A stretch of 64,000 nt of DNA from CAZICM01 sp964537685 (GTDB lineage Bacteria; Myxococcota_A; Polyangia; Polyangiales; Polyangiaceae), in the NCBI GenBank assembly GCA_964537685.1, contig CAZICM010000010.1, positions 1-64,000 on the forward strand, given 5' to 3'. The position numbers and the translations under genes are program-made. The notes below the pieces were generated by a model. It did no database searches. It was not told where the DNA came from and was given only the letters and a program-made list of their open reading frames with translations. Positions 45,801 to 53,266 of this stretch are shown piece by piece. Each line of letters begins with the position of its first letter. The first letter of the stretch is position 1.

Positions 45801-46454
45801 GCTTTCTCCGTCGTCCCGGCCACCGAAGTGAGCGTCATTCGTTGCCACGACGGGCAGGCCCAGATCGGCCGCTGCGCGCCTCAAAATGCCATTGAGCACG
45901 CCTTGCTCAACCAAGCCGTGATCCTGAAGCTCGACAAATAAATGTCCCGGCTCAAAGAACGATCGCAGCCGATCGAGCTCTGCTCTTCCCTCTTGCTCGC
46001 CTTGCTCGAGCACCCGCTGGGCAACCACACCGCCCAAACAGCCCGAAAGCCCAATCAAGCCCGTCTTGTGCTCGCCGATGGTTTCGAGAGTTACCGTGGG
46101 AAGCCCCGAACCTCCCGCGGGCTCCACATAGCCCTTGGACACAATGCGTACGAGGTTTTTGTAACCCTCGGTATTTTGGGCGATCAGCACCAAATGATCG
46201 GCCGTTGCTTCTTTTTCCGACGCCGATCCAAAGCGCCTCAGCACATTCACTTCACAGCCCAAGATCGGGTCAATACCCGCGTCTTTACAGGCTTTGTAGT
46301 GCTGAAGTGCCCCGAACATGTTGCCATGATCGGTCAAGGCCAAGGCCCGCATGCCATGCGCTTTGGCCCGGGCCGATAAATCCTTGATGCGCAGCGTGCT
46401 GTCGAGCAGCGAATACTGCGAATGAACGTGCAAATGAACAAACTCAGAAGCCAC
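42807..46454 (-). CDS. dnaE: DNA polymerase III alpha subunit
   Basis: DnaE is the replicative polymerase subunit. The 1215-aa product, from a GTG start, has an N-terminal PHP domain with intact metal motifs (LHVHS, TDHGNM, GCEVNV), polymerase Asp residues in PDFDVDFCMDRRDEV and VKFDFLGLKTL, a helix-hairpin-helix region near 900 and a C-terminal OB-fold (KVRVGGMVEGYREK). It ends with a beta-binding-like C-terminus. Length and motifs fit a group I DnaE, not DnaE2 or PolC. It is divergent from the lipoprotein at 46723. Confidence 0.98.
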   Translation of the reverse strand: MASEFVHLHVHSQYSLLDSTLRIKDLSARAKAHGMRALALTDHGNMFGALQHYKACKDAGIDPILGCEVNVLRRFGSASEKEATADHLVLIAQNTEGYKNLVRIVSKGYVEPAGGSGLPTVTLETIGEHKTGLIGLSGCLGGVVAQRVLEQGEQEGRAELDRLRSFFEPGHLFVELQDHGLVEQGVLNGILRRAAADLGLPVVATNDAHFGGRDDGESQLYLSCIASNRSFADSLSAHHGSYEMFLKSAEEMAHVFRDVPEALSNTLEIAERCKGLKLTLGKPMLPKFQLPEGYDTASYFRHAAREGLKERFQESLERGETIDENAYAARLEIELDVIVQMGFPGYFLIVWDFIRHAKTKGIPVGPGRGSGAGSLVAYALRITDLDPIPYGLLFERFLNPERVSMPDFDVDFCMDRRDEVIAYVAGRYGKSSVGQIATFHELKARSVIKDVGRAMGMPPNEAQKIASLIPQKGPGQMYTIPEALTVEPKLKALKESDPTIAELLNQGQKLEGLTRHAGMHAAGVVISEGPLWEHVPCFTNGDQIVTQYYKDDVELAGLVKFDFLGLKTLTVIDLAVQLINKRPDHTGQLGAPRKFDISKIPLADPPTYALLQSGETTGVFQLESSGMQQLFKDLKPDAFEDIIAAVALYRPGPLGTGMVKDFIDCKHGRKPIEKMHALVDDLLKPTYGVIVYQEQVMQIAQKLSGYTLGGADLLRRAMGKKKPEEMAKQKATFVDGALQNGVAKEDAERIFGLLEYFAGYGFNKSHSAAYALLTYQTAYMKAHYPVEFLCALMTADRDKIDKVVRIIAEGRNWGVEILPPEINESKVDFTVVYEPAAPSASSPGANKRAGAASARRGAGRIKDPLNPKIRFGLGAIRGIGEAALEAVLEARKEGGAFADLFDFAERVDSRRVNKGALEALVQCGAFDATLALRGVSRARAFASIDRALERSRRASRDREGGQTDLFGLFKKAAPKEDDTRLADYLHCEPWDFLDTLNREKQSLGFYVSGHPLDRYGADLGRFDLAPVGALSGMDAWSKVRVGGMVEGYREKIFKGGSGGKIAFFTLEDRSGRVEVKVRQQQIDAYGRFLTSGEPMLITGKVSFPVVDEGSEDVDAPAREPTLMLDEAVPLSEAILRETRGLLIRLNARRTKREQMGKLNDVLRGSIGPAGCPVQLIIQTEEGAEAVLALRDRVEPSDAMLAKLEKLFGEQVVELR

Positions 46455-46650
46455 AATAAACGCTCATGGAAACGCTAAAGGACGCTGGACATCCAGCGGG
46501 CGGGCGCGAAGGTACGCGAAGGTAAAGCCCTGTTTCAATCCGAAAGGCGTTTCAAGATCGCCTCTCACAAAAGCCGCCTTCCCTAGAGGCTAGGGAACAC
46601 GAAAAGACCTGGTTACAAGCCGTATCGGCCGCTAGCGTAGTCAGCCTCAC

Positions 46651-46697
46651 GGACGCGCGTCCTAAGTACATTACTTGACGCGTGCGCGTCCTTAAGT
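46651..46697. promoter_or_regulatory. Repeated operator-like motif and possible promoter
   Basis: GGACGCGCGTCC at 46651-46662 is a perfect palindrome. GCGCGTCCTAAGT at 46655-46667 is repeated with one extra T as GCGCGTCCTTAAGT at 46684-46697, a spacing of 29 bp. TTGACG at 46675-46680 between the copies could be a -35 element for the lipoprotein gene at 46723. This looks like a protein-binding region between dnaE and the lipoprotein. Confidence 0.5.
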
Positions 46698-46722
46698 GCT
46701 TTAACCAATGGAGTTTCCCGCC

Positions 46723-47874
46723 ATGCGCCGTTCTCATCTTTTGTTTGCCGCCTTTGCAGCAACATCAATCCTTTCCGCAATCGCCTGTAGCAGCAGCACG
46801 ACCGAGCCGCCCCCGGCTGCTGACCAAACGGGTATCGTTCCGCCGAAACAGCCGCAAAACGGCGCCGCACTTCCGCCCGCAGCCGGCGACGCACCGGCGG
46901 TGTTTGCAGTTAACAAGCTGTATCTGGGCTCCACCAAACGCGACGGAACGACCGATCTTCAAAACGGCTGGAAAGAGTACGGATACAACTTGGACGGCAA
47001 AATCTCGACGCCCACGTCGAGCGATCTGTGCAAACCGAGGCCGGGAGCCCAGACCCAAAATGTGTATCCCGACGGCAAGGAAGGCATCGACAATGCCTTT
47101 GGCAAATCGATCATGCCCTTTATCCGGGGCGTCGCAGCCAACGCGGAAAGCGATATCAACGACAGCCTGCTGGAAGGCTCATTTACGCTGCTTATTTCGA
47201 TCGATAAGTTCGGCGCGAACAAGGACTACAATCCCCTCGATGCCCGCCTCTACGCCGGCGACGATTTAGGCGCCGCGCCCAAGTTCGACGGCTCGGACGT
47301 ATGGAATGTCCGCCCTGAATTGCTCGCCGATGCCGCGGACATCAAGTCTTCCAAGGTGCACTTCGATCAAGCCTACTTGGCCGACAACGTGTTCGTATCG
47401 AACACCTTCGAACCGGGCAAGGGCGGCGATATCACGCTCTCGCTTTCTGTCAGCGGCTTCTCCATCAACTTGACGATTGCGCATGCCGTCATCACGATGA
47501 AGATGGCTGACGATCACAAGTCTGCAACAGAAGGCGTCATTGCGGGCATCCTCGAGACCGACGTGCTCAAGAGCGAGCTCACCAAGGTGGCCGGCGCGTT
47601 CAGCACCGACTTCTGCGAGGGGAACTCGACCTTGGACAGCCTCTTGACTCAAATTGAGCAAGCGTCGGACATCATGAAGGACGGCTCACAAGACCCGAAC
47701 CAGGTCTGCAACGGCATCTCCATCGGGCTCGGCTTCGACATGAAACCCGCCCAGCTCGGCGTGGTTGCGCCTCCTTCCATGTCCGACAATCCCTGTGCCA
47801 TGGGTACAGGCGGCGCGGGCGGCGGCTCAGGCACAGGCGGCGGCTCGGGCACGGGCGGCGCGGGCGGCAACTGA
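46723..47874 (+). CDS. Lipoprotein with Gly-rich C-terminal tail
   Basis: The ATG at 46723 follows GGAG at a spacing of nine bases; an ATG at 46708 contains that GGAG and is less likely. The 383-aa product has lipobox AIAC (Cys22), a Pro/Ala linker, a 300-residue domain of mixed strands with few Cys, and a 27-residue tail of GGAGGGSGTGG type to the stop. The domain is not recognised. A strong terminator follows. It is probably an outer-membrane lipoprotein. Confidence 0.8.
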   Translation: MRRSHLLFAAFAATSILSAIACSSSTTEPPPAADQTGIVPPKQPQNGAALPPAAGDAPAVFAVNKLYLGSTKRDGTTDLQNGWKEYGYNLDGKISTPTSSDLCKPRPGAQTQNVYPDGKEGIDNAFGKSIMPFIRGVAANAESDINDSLLEGSFTLLISIDKFGANKDYNPLDARLYAGDDLGAAPKFDGSDVWNVRPELLADAADIKSSKVHFDQAYLADNVFVSNTFEPGKGGDITLSLSVSGFSINLTIAHAVITMKMADDHKSATEGVIAGILETDVLKSELTKVAGAFSTDFCEGNSTLDSLLTQIEQASDIMKDGSQDPNQVCNGISIGLGFDMKPAQLGVVAPPSMSDNPCAMGTGGAGGGSGTGGGSGTGGAGGN

Positions 47875-47918
47875 TCGCCTCAATGTGAAGCGCATCGCAC
47901 ATTGCGCGATGCGTTGGC

Positions 47919-47958
47919 GCGGGCGGTGGCCGGACAATGGCCGCCGCCCGCTGTTTTT
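47919..47958 (+). terminator. Strong intrinsic terminator
   Basis: A 13-bp stem (GCGGGCGGTGGCC at 47919-47931 with GGCCGCCGCCCGC at 47939-47951, one G-T pair), a 7-nt loop and TGTTTTT form a rho-independent terminator 45 bp after the lipoprotein stop. Confidence 0.92.
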
Positions 47959-48384
47959 GTGCTCATGCTTAAGGAAATAAAAAGAACGCTGAGCCGGAGA
48001 GAGCGGTTCAGGCGTCTCACGTTCAGCTAGGCCAAACCTGGCAAGGCGCACCCTGCTTCACGAATCACTTGAACGGGAAGACAGGCTTGCCGATTTGGCG
48101 TTGCAGCGTGGTGTATCGCTCATACGCCCTTTGGACTTGCAGGATGCTGAACTCGATTCGAAGACCTTGTTTTGCGGACCGCAATCGGGCGCGCGCGATG
48201 GTGCGCCGCGCCATTGGCATCGCCGCAAAAGAGGGCCGTAGCGGGTTTTTCGGCGCCCTGCTAGAAGGCATTGGCAACACTGAAGAAACGAGACGGTCGG
48301 CCGTCCAAGCCGCGTCGGGTAAGGGGGCACTGTTTTTCATCGACCCAACCCGCGCTCGTGCTTCCTCATAGGAGATCCACTTCC
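47959..48384. other. Non-coding stretch before the OmpA gene
   Basis: About 425 bp lie between the terminator and the OmpA lipoprotein start. Open frames on both strands in this region (for example 48058-48371) have no ribosome binding site, unusual composition (Arg, Ser, Cys) and overlap one another, so none is called. The last 15 bases hold AGGAG, which serves the OmpA gene. No structure other than the ribosome binding site was recognised. Confidence 0.6.
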
Positions 48385-48993
48385 ATGCGTAAAATGACTG
48401 CTTCTTCTCTCTATGCCTTGATCATCGTCGGCGCTGCAGCAATCACCGGCTGCCATGCTGAAGCGCGCATCGGCGGAAGCCAGCCGCCTCCGCAACCCGA
48501 GGCGAAGCCTGCGGAGACAACCCCTCCGCCTGCCGAAACGAAGCCGGAACCGCCCAAGCAAGAATTCAAGACGGAAGGCAACCAGCTCATCCTTCCCGGC
48601 CCCGTCAACTTTGAAACGGGCAAAGACGTTCTCCTCCCCGAGAGCGATGCCGTTTTGCAGATTGTGGCCGATTACCTCAAAGCAAAGCCTGAAGTGACCA
48701 CGATGCGAATCGAAGGCCACACGGACAACGTCGGCAAGCCCGAAGCGAACCAGACCTTGTCCGAAGGGCGCGCGATGGCGGTTGCGCGCTGGCTCGTGGC
48801 CAAGGGCACCGACTGCAAGCGCGTTCTTCCCGTTGGCTTTGGCGACAAGAAACCCGTTGCCGGGAACGACACGGCCGAAGGCAAAGCCCAGAATCGCCGC
48901 ACGGCGTTCATCAATGCGGCGCTCAATGGCAAGCCCATTATGCGCCTGCCTGTGGACGGCGGCGGCAAAGTCGCGGGCGATCCCTGCAAGTGA
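48385..48993 (+). CDS. OmpA-family lipoprotein
   Basis: The ATG at 48385 has AGGAG about ten bases upstream. The 202-aa product has lipobox ITGC (Cys23), a 45-residue Pro/Glu/Lys linker and a C-terminal OmpA-like domain: VNFETGKDVLLPESDAVL, IEGHTDNVG and LSEGRAMAVARWL, the Asp and Arg that bind meso-diaminopimelate. It would tether the outer membrane to peptidoglycan (Pal-like). An extra Cys near the C-terminus is paired with one in the DCKRV loop. Confidence 0.93.
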   Translation: MRKMTASSLYALIIVGAAAITGCHAEARIGGSQPPPQPEAKPAETTPPPAETKPEPPKQEFKTEGNQLILPGPVNFETGKDVLLPESDAVLQIVADYLKAKPEVTTMRIEGHTDNVGKPEANQTLSEGRAMAVARWLVAKGTDCKRVLPVGFGDKKPVAGNDTAEGKAQNRRTAFINAALNGKPIMRLPVDGGGKVAGDPCK

Positions 48994-49017
48994 TTGAGTG
49001 ATTGAGTGATTGATTAA
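48991..49017. repeat. Short 8-bp tandem repeat after the OmpA stop
   Basis: Three copies of TGATTGAG (the last incomplete) begin at the stop codon and place extra stop codons in the other frames before the terminator. Confidence 0.8.
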
Positions 49018-49081
49018 GGCCGGTCCTCGCATCTCGTCCGCATCCCAAAGAAATGCGGCGCAGCGAAGACCGGCTTTTTTT
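49018..49081 (+). terminator. Long-stem intrinsic terminator
   Basis: GGCCGGTCCTCGC (from 49018) pairs with GCGAAGACCGGC (ending 49074) with an internal bulge, a further CGCAT/ATGCG pairing inside, and a following T-run of seven. It terminates the OmpA transcript. Confidence 0.85.
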
Positions 49082-49140
49082 ATTCCATGATGTCTTTGCG
49101 TGCGTTTCGCGCTTAATTCCCCTATCCACTCAGCATCGCC

Positions 49141-49560
49141 ATGTTCACCAAAACCCTTCTCGTATTGGGTAGTGCCTTATTCATCGGCTGCACTGGGCCG
49201 GGCGGTGAAGTCCGCGAATGGACGGCCGCCGATCACGATCAGCCCAAAGAATCGCAGGCACAGGCGCCGAAACCACAGGCCCGCCCCAGCAACGCAGACG
49301 AAAGCGCATCGCTGGTCGAGCTCGCATGGCAGAAGAACTGCGTTCAATGCCACGGCCCAATTGGGCGCGGGGACGGCCCTCAAGGCGCGATGGTAAAGGC
49401 GCCGGATCTCACTCGCGACGAATGGCAAAAGAGCGTTACGGATCAAGAAATCGCTGCTGTTATCCGCAACGGCAAAAATAAAATGCCCAAGTTTGAGCTC
49501 TCCGAAGCGATTGTAGATGGCCTGGTCAAGCGCATCCGCGCCGTGCGAAAAGCCCCATAA
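49141..49560 (+). CDS. Monoheme cytochrome c lipoprotein
   Basis: The 139-aa product has lipobox FIGC (Cys17), a Lys/Gln/Pro linker and a class I cytochrome c domain. The heme motif is CVQCH at 67-71, GRGDGPQG follows and the axial ligand is Met115 in KMPKF. The N-terminus anchors it to a membrane, so it is likely a periplasmic electron carrier. The next two genes (49635 and 49886) follow closely and could belong to the same transcript; no oxidase genes are nearby. Confidence 0.92.
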   Translation: MFTKTLLVLGSALFIGCTGPGGEVREWTAADHDQPKESQAQAPKPQARPSNADESASLVELAWQKNCVQCHGPIGRGDGPQGAMVKAPDLTRDEWQKSVTDQEIAAVIRNGKNKMPKFELSEAIVDGLVKRIRAVRKAP

Positions 49561-49634
49561 CGCCACTCGAGACACAGCGCGCATCAATCCTGTTTGACAT
49601 CCGCCCGCGCAGCGAACACCTTGCCAATGTCCAA

Positions 49635-49889
49635 ATGAAGTGGTTCTTCACGCTCTTCGGCATCGTCACAGCCATCTTATTCCTAAGCTTCATTGCCTGG
49701 GTCGCCACGCGCATGATGCATGCTGACGAGGCCAACTACATCGTCGGCCGAATCATGATTTACGACCTGTATGCGGTCGGCGCCATCATGGCCTACTCGG
49801 CATTCGTCGGTGGCTTTCACCTCTGGGAAAAGCTCACCGGCCGCATGGAACCCGAGCAAAATGGCAAGGATTCCGGCACATCGCCATGA
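49635..49889 (+). CDS. Small membrane protein with two helices
   Basis: The 84-aa product has two hydrophobic segments (about 3-23 and 42-60), the loop RMMHADEANYIVGR between them, and a polar C-terminus. The family is not recognised. Its stop overlaps the next start (ATGA). Because it follows the cytochrome c gene it may form part of the same envelope function. Confidence 0.72.
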   Translation: MKWFFTLFGIVTAILFLSFIAWVATRMMHADEANYIVGRIMIYDLYAVGAIMAYSAFVGGFHLWEKLTGRMEPEQNGKDSGTSP

Positions 49890-50362
49890 CAGCCGGCGAA
49901 AGCGGTGCAAGCCCGTCCGATGAATCACCGGACGAACATCCATCCATCGGCCAAAACACCGAGCCTTCGGCCCCAAATCGATTGTCCCCGTCGCGGCTCC
50001 GAAGAGCAGCAGCTCTTCTCTTGCCTTTGGGTTTGCTGCTCGCCGCGTCGATTATTTCGCCGCACCTTCCGCGCGATCACAGCGTGCGCATCGAACTCCC
50101 CGATCCCCAGCTCATCGTTGGGGTGAACGTTCACTGGATACCTGTACAGCGAAATACCGACCAGCAAGCAGCGGAAGCAACGCAGGGATCTCGCTGGAAT
50201 TTCGCTCGAGGAACCGCGCCCAAATCGCTGACGACAACCGTTCGTTTGCCCAAAGGCGCCTACGACGTCGCCATCCAAATTGAGCGCGGCAACGGCGTCG
50301 AAACCGTGCAGCGAAAAATTATTTTAGGCGACAGCGAACATATTTCGCTCAGCGCGCGCTAA
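49886..50362 (+). CDS. Single-pass membrane protein with periplasmic beta domain
   Basis: The 158-aa product has a polar, Ser/Glu/Pro N-terminus (1-38), one membrane helix (about 40-58) and a C-terminal domain of strands (VRIELPDPQLIVGVNVHW, KGAYDVAIQIERG) with no Cys. It is coupled to the gene before it by an ATGA overlap. No family is recognised. Confidence 0.72.
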   Translation: MTAGESGASPSDESPDEHPSIGQNTEPSAPNRLSPSRLRRAAALLLPLGLLLAASIISPHLPRDHSVRIELPDPQLIVGVNVHWIPVQRNTDQQAAEATQGSRWNFARGTAPKSLTTTVRLPKGAYDVAIQIERGNGVETVQRKIILGDSEHISLSAR

Positions 50363-50951
50363 GCGCCAAAACATCTTTTATTTCAAATCGTTAGACCCGA
50401 TTTCTCAGGCGCCCGGGAGCCGCCTTCCACAATGTGCCCTCCCCATCCCCGAAGAAGCGTCATGTCGCAACGCATTCACGCGGACTTGCAGCGTGTCTTT
50501 CATGCAACGCCTCGCTCCGAAAAAGTCACATCTACAACCTTGATGTTTTAAATAAATTTTTTCTTTTAACTATTTGATTTTAAAAATTTTTTTTATATCG
50601 ATACCATCTGCAGCCCTCGAGGAACGATTCCTGCGAGTCGAATTCGCTTGAAGATGCATTCCCGATGAGGCTAATTCTTGGCCCTGTAATTCGGGGTGTG
50701 GCATCTTATCCTACATAAGCTTACTTCTTATGACACAGCTCTTCTTCGTGCGATTGCCCCTGGTGAACCTTGCGAAAAAGAGCTGGAAACCGAAACCCTA
50801 CAACCGAGCACCACAGAGAACACCTAAAAGCGCCTGAAAAGACGCTGAAACGCTTAGTGAAAACGCCCGACTCAATGGGTTCCGTGGGAAAAGCAGACCA
50901 AAGCCAAAAGGCATTGGCTGCGCGAGGACAGAGTGACGATTTGGAGGACAG
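50363..50951. other. 588-bp non-coding stretch with AT-rich core
   Basis: No gene is supported here. Bases 50543-50598 are almost only A and T (runs such as TTTTAAAAATTTTTTTTATAT), unlike the GC-rich surroundings. Short hairpins lie downstream: AGGAA/TTCCT near 50620 and CATAAG/CTTATG at 50714-50732. A reverse-strand frame at 50721-51029 lacks a ribosome binding site and is not called. The region may hold a promoter with an A/T-rich upstream element, or a small RNA. Confidence 0.6.
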
Positions 50952-51137
50952 ATGAAGATCACCCCTTGGTTTCTTGCTGCACTTGCTCCTTTCGCCGCAA
51001 TTGGCTGTAGTGGCGCCTATATGGGCCATGCTGCTGTGCTGGTCCTAACTGTTGGAATTTTTTTGGGAACGCTGTCGCTTGGCCGCGCCCCCGCAAGTTC
51101 TGCATCCGAAACCTCTAACAACGCCCGCACTTCTTGA
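50952..51137 (+). CDS. Small lipoprotein
   Basis: The 61-aa product has GGAGG five bases before the ATG, a lipobox AIGC (Cys19), a second hydrophobic stretch (about 25-44) and a Ser/Ala-rich tail. The strong ribosome binding site and lipobox support a real gene. Its function is unknown. It precedes the RelA/SpoT-like gene by three bases, so the two probably form an operon. Confidence 0.72.
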   Translation: MKITPWFLAALAPFAAIGCSGAYMGHAAVLVLTVGIFLGTLSLGRAPASSASETSNNARTS

Positions 51138-51140
51138 TGG

Positions 51141-52244
51141 ATGGCGCTTGAAGCACCGCTGTTGCGCCTGAAGCGCCTCGAGGAATTTACGCCGATGGAC
51201 CTAGAGTCTGTCCGGCTCATCCTACGAGGCGACTCTGCAATCGATTGGCATCGTCTCCATTTCACACACCCGGACGATGCCAACGCGTTTCTGCTTGCCC
51301 AAGAGTTTCAGCCCGAAATTCCCAGCGATCTGCAACGTTTGGAGATGATCCGCGACGAAGCCATCGCGTATCTCAGGCGCAATTTTTACTTCCCAATTCC
51401 GCGCCCAATCGCATCGGCTTCCGTCACAGATCTTCTGCTGATCGCTTCTGGCAAAGGGCACCGCCAACTGTGCGCGTGCACCATCCTCAAGGTCATGCAG
51501 ATCATCCATCACCTCGATGGCCGAGAGCTTCTGTTTTCGCTGCCTCTGTCCGATCAAGAGGTGTTTCACCTGGTCGAGGAGAAGGTGTACCGCGTCATCG
51601 GCGAGATGCTGTCGGCCGGTTTTCCCATCACCGAGTTTATCGGCGGCCGTAAAAACAAGGATTCGCTCTACACGAAGCTCTTATGCAAAGCGGCAACCTC
51701 GGCGTCGGCCATCTACGACAAGCTTCGATTCCGCATTGTCACAAGAGGCCCCGACGACATCCTTCCGGTGCTGCTTTACCTGTCGCAGCATGTATTTCCC
51801 TTCAACTATGTGATGGCCGGACAGAGCATCAACACCATCTTTCCTTTCCGGACCTATTGCGAAAGCAAGCCGGCGCTTCGCTCTCTGCTTAAGGATTTGC
51901 AGTCCGCCGGCGACGATCAATTCACACAAGGAGATAATTCGTTCAGCGATCAGAACTATCGCGTGATTCACTTCATTGCCGATGTGCCGGTGCGCTTGCC
52001 CGAAGACATGATGGACATGGTTCCTCCGGTGGCCTGGCAGCTTGGGCCGATTGTGTTTGTGATGTGCGAGTTTCAGCTTGTGGACCGGGAAACAGAAGCG
52101 GGCAACGAGGTGGGAGAAGCCAGCCACGAGAAATACAAGGAACGAATACGGCAAGCCGTAACGCGAAGGCTAAAGCTGGGCGAGAGAGCGCTTCTACATC
52201 CCGATGAATCAGGCCGGGGAACAAAGCGATCCCGTTCGGGATAG
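51141..52244 (+). CDS. RelA/SpoT-like nucleotidyltransferase-domain protein
   Basis: The 367-aa protein has an N-terminal helical region (1-160) and a segment that lines up with the (p)ppGpp synthetase domain of RelA/SpoT: GGRKNKDSLYTKLL (168-181, like GRxKxxxSIYxKM), IYDKLRFRI (191-199, with Asp193 in the place of the catalytic Asp), NYRVIH (272-277, Tyr273 and His277), CEFQLVD (309-315, Glu310 and Gln312), and GNEVGEASHEKYKER (321-335, like AExGxAAHWxYKE). I recall a family named TIGR04552 for such deltaproteobacterial proteins, but did not verify this. There is no HD hydrolase motif and no signal peptide. The domain could be an active pyrophosphotransferase acting on a nucleotide or RNA. 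The C-terminus is Arg/Ser-rich. Confidence 0.75.
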   Translation: MALEAPLLRLKRLEEFTPMDLESVRLILRGDSAIDWHRLHFTHPDDANAFLLAQEFQPEIPSDLQRLEMIRDEAIAYLRRNFYFPIPRPIASASVTDLLLIASGKGHRQLCACTILKVMQIIHHLDGRELLFSLPLSDQEVFHLVEEKVYRVIGEMLSAGFPITEFIGGRKNKDSLYTKLLCKAATSASAIYDKLRFRIVTRGPDDILPVLLYLSQHVFPFNYVMAGQSINTIFPFRTYCESKPALRSLLKDLQSAGDDQFTQGDNSFSDQNYRVIHFIADVPVRLPEDMMDMVPPVAWQLGPIVFVMCEFQLVDRETEAGNEVGEASHEKYKERIRQAVTRRLKLGERALLHPDESGRGTKRSRSG

Positions 52245-52376
52245 ACCGCGAAAAGCAAAACTTTTGCACGGGGCGCGTTGACAAAAAGAAGCGGCGGCCC
52301 GTACCTTGCACCGGGCGCGGCGAGCCAGAGCGACGCGCCAGTGAAGACGCCTATCTCTGTTGTATGGATCCCGCGA

Positions 52377-52889
52377 ATGCGCCTTTTCGTCGGCCAGCTC
52401 ACGCCTCTCAGCGAAGAAATCGTTCAAGCTCTTGTGCAGAACAAAGACATTGAATGCGACGACAAAGATGAAGTCGTGCACGATGTTGAATCGGTTTTTC
52501 GCAACTACATCCAGCTTGAAAAGGACGCCGTTGAGAAGGCCAAGGATTTCATGGCGGCACGCAAGCTTGGGCAAGGCGAATTTCAGCGGATAAAGAAACT
52601 CTGCGCCGAACAGCGGGGCATCAAAGTCGGCGACGAGATGATGGATTTCCTGCTCGATCAGTTGATTGAGATGCTGATGCATTCAAACAACGTCGAGGAA
52701 GTGTTTGGCGAAGACCACGATTTACGCCGCCGGATGAGGCCGGTGCTGCGCAAATACCTCGACGTGGACGCGGCCCTCGATGCCGAGGTGCGAAACCGCA
52801 TCAAGCATGTACAAGAGGGAACGCGGATGTGGGAAGTCGAATATCAGCGTGTCATGTCGGATATCCAGAGGCGCCGCGGTCTTGTATAG
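52377..52889 (+). CDS. DUF507-family protein
   Basis: From the ATG at 52377 the 170-aa product begins MRLFVGQLTPLSEEIV, the usual DUF507 start, and contains VFRNYIQLEKDA, FGEDHDLRRRMRPVLRKYL and GTRMWEVEYQRVM, typical of this family. It is a helical cytoplasmic protein of unknown function. A longer frame back to 52278 has an unlikely N-terminus. It precedes a zinc-ribbon gene and gmk. Confidence 0.85.
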   Translation: MRLFVGQLTPLSEEIVQALVQNKDIECDDKDEVVHDVESVFRNYIQLEKDAVEKAKDFMAARKLGQGEFQRIKKLCAEQRGIKVGDEMMDFLLDQLIEMLMHSNNVEEVFGEDHDLRRRMRPVLRKYLDVDAALDAEVRNRIKHVQEGTRMWEVEYQRVMSDIQRRRGLV

Positions 52890-52948
52890 GATGCGCGGCA
52901 AGCGCTGCCTGTTGAACCTGAATTGCCTTTGCCGGGAAAGGTGCGGAT

Positions 52949-53266
52949 ATGGGCTGGATCCCCAAAGTCGAGGAAAAGCATCACTTTTGCCACAAGTGCA
53001 AAAACGAGATCGTGTTCGAAGTAAAGCTTCAGCGCGCGGACACTTGCCCACACTGCGGTGTGGACATGCATTGCTGCAAGAATTGCGAACACTGGGAGCC
53101 GTCGGCGCACAACCAGTGCAAAGAGCACATCGCCGAGTACATTCCGGATCGCGAAAAGGCGAACTTCTGCACGTTCTTTACGTTTAAGAACGGCATTCCC
53201 GAAGACACGAGCAGCCGGATTGCCCAGTCCAAAAACAAGCTCGACGCGCTGTTTAAGAAAAAGTGA
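52949..53266 (+). CDS. Zinc-ribbon protein
   Basis: The 105-aa product has three Cys pairs in the N-terminal half (CHKC, CPHC, CCKNC), a further Cys/His set in CKEHIAE and FCTFF, and a basic C-terminus. It looks like a conserved double zinc ribbon. It is translated just before gmk, with a GTGA overlap between its stop and the gmk start, so coupling is likely. No function is recognised. Confidence 0.82.
   Translation: MGWIPKVEEKHHFCHKCKNEIVFEVKLQRADTCPHCGVDMHCCKNCEHWEPSAHNQCKEHIAEYIPDREKANFCTFFTFKNGIPEDTSSRIAQSKNKLDALFKKK

Noticed and set aside
48058..48371. Overlapping frames before the OmpA gene
   Set aside because: No ribosome binding site, odd composition and overlap on both strands.
50721..51029. 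Minus-strand frame in the non-coding gap
   Set aside because: It overlaps the small lipoprotein with a strong ribosome binding site and has no start signal of its own.
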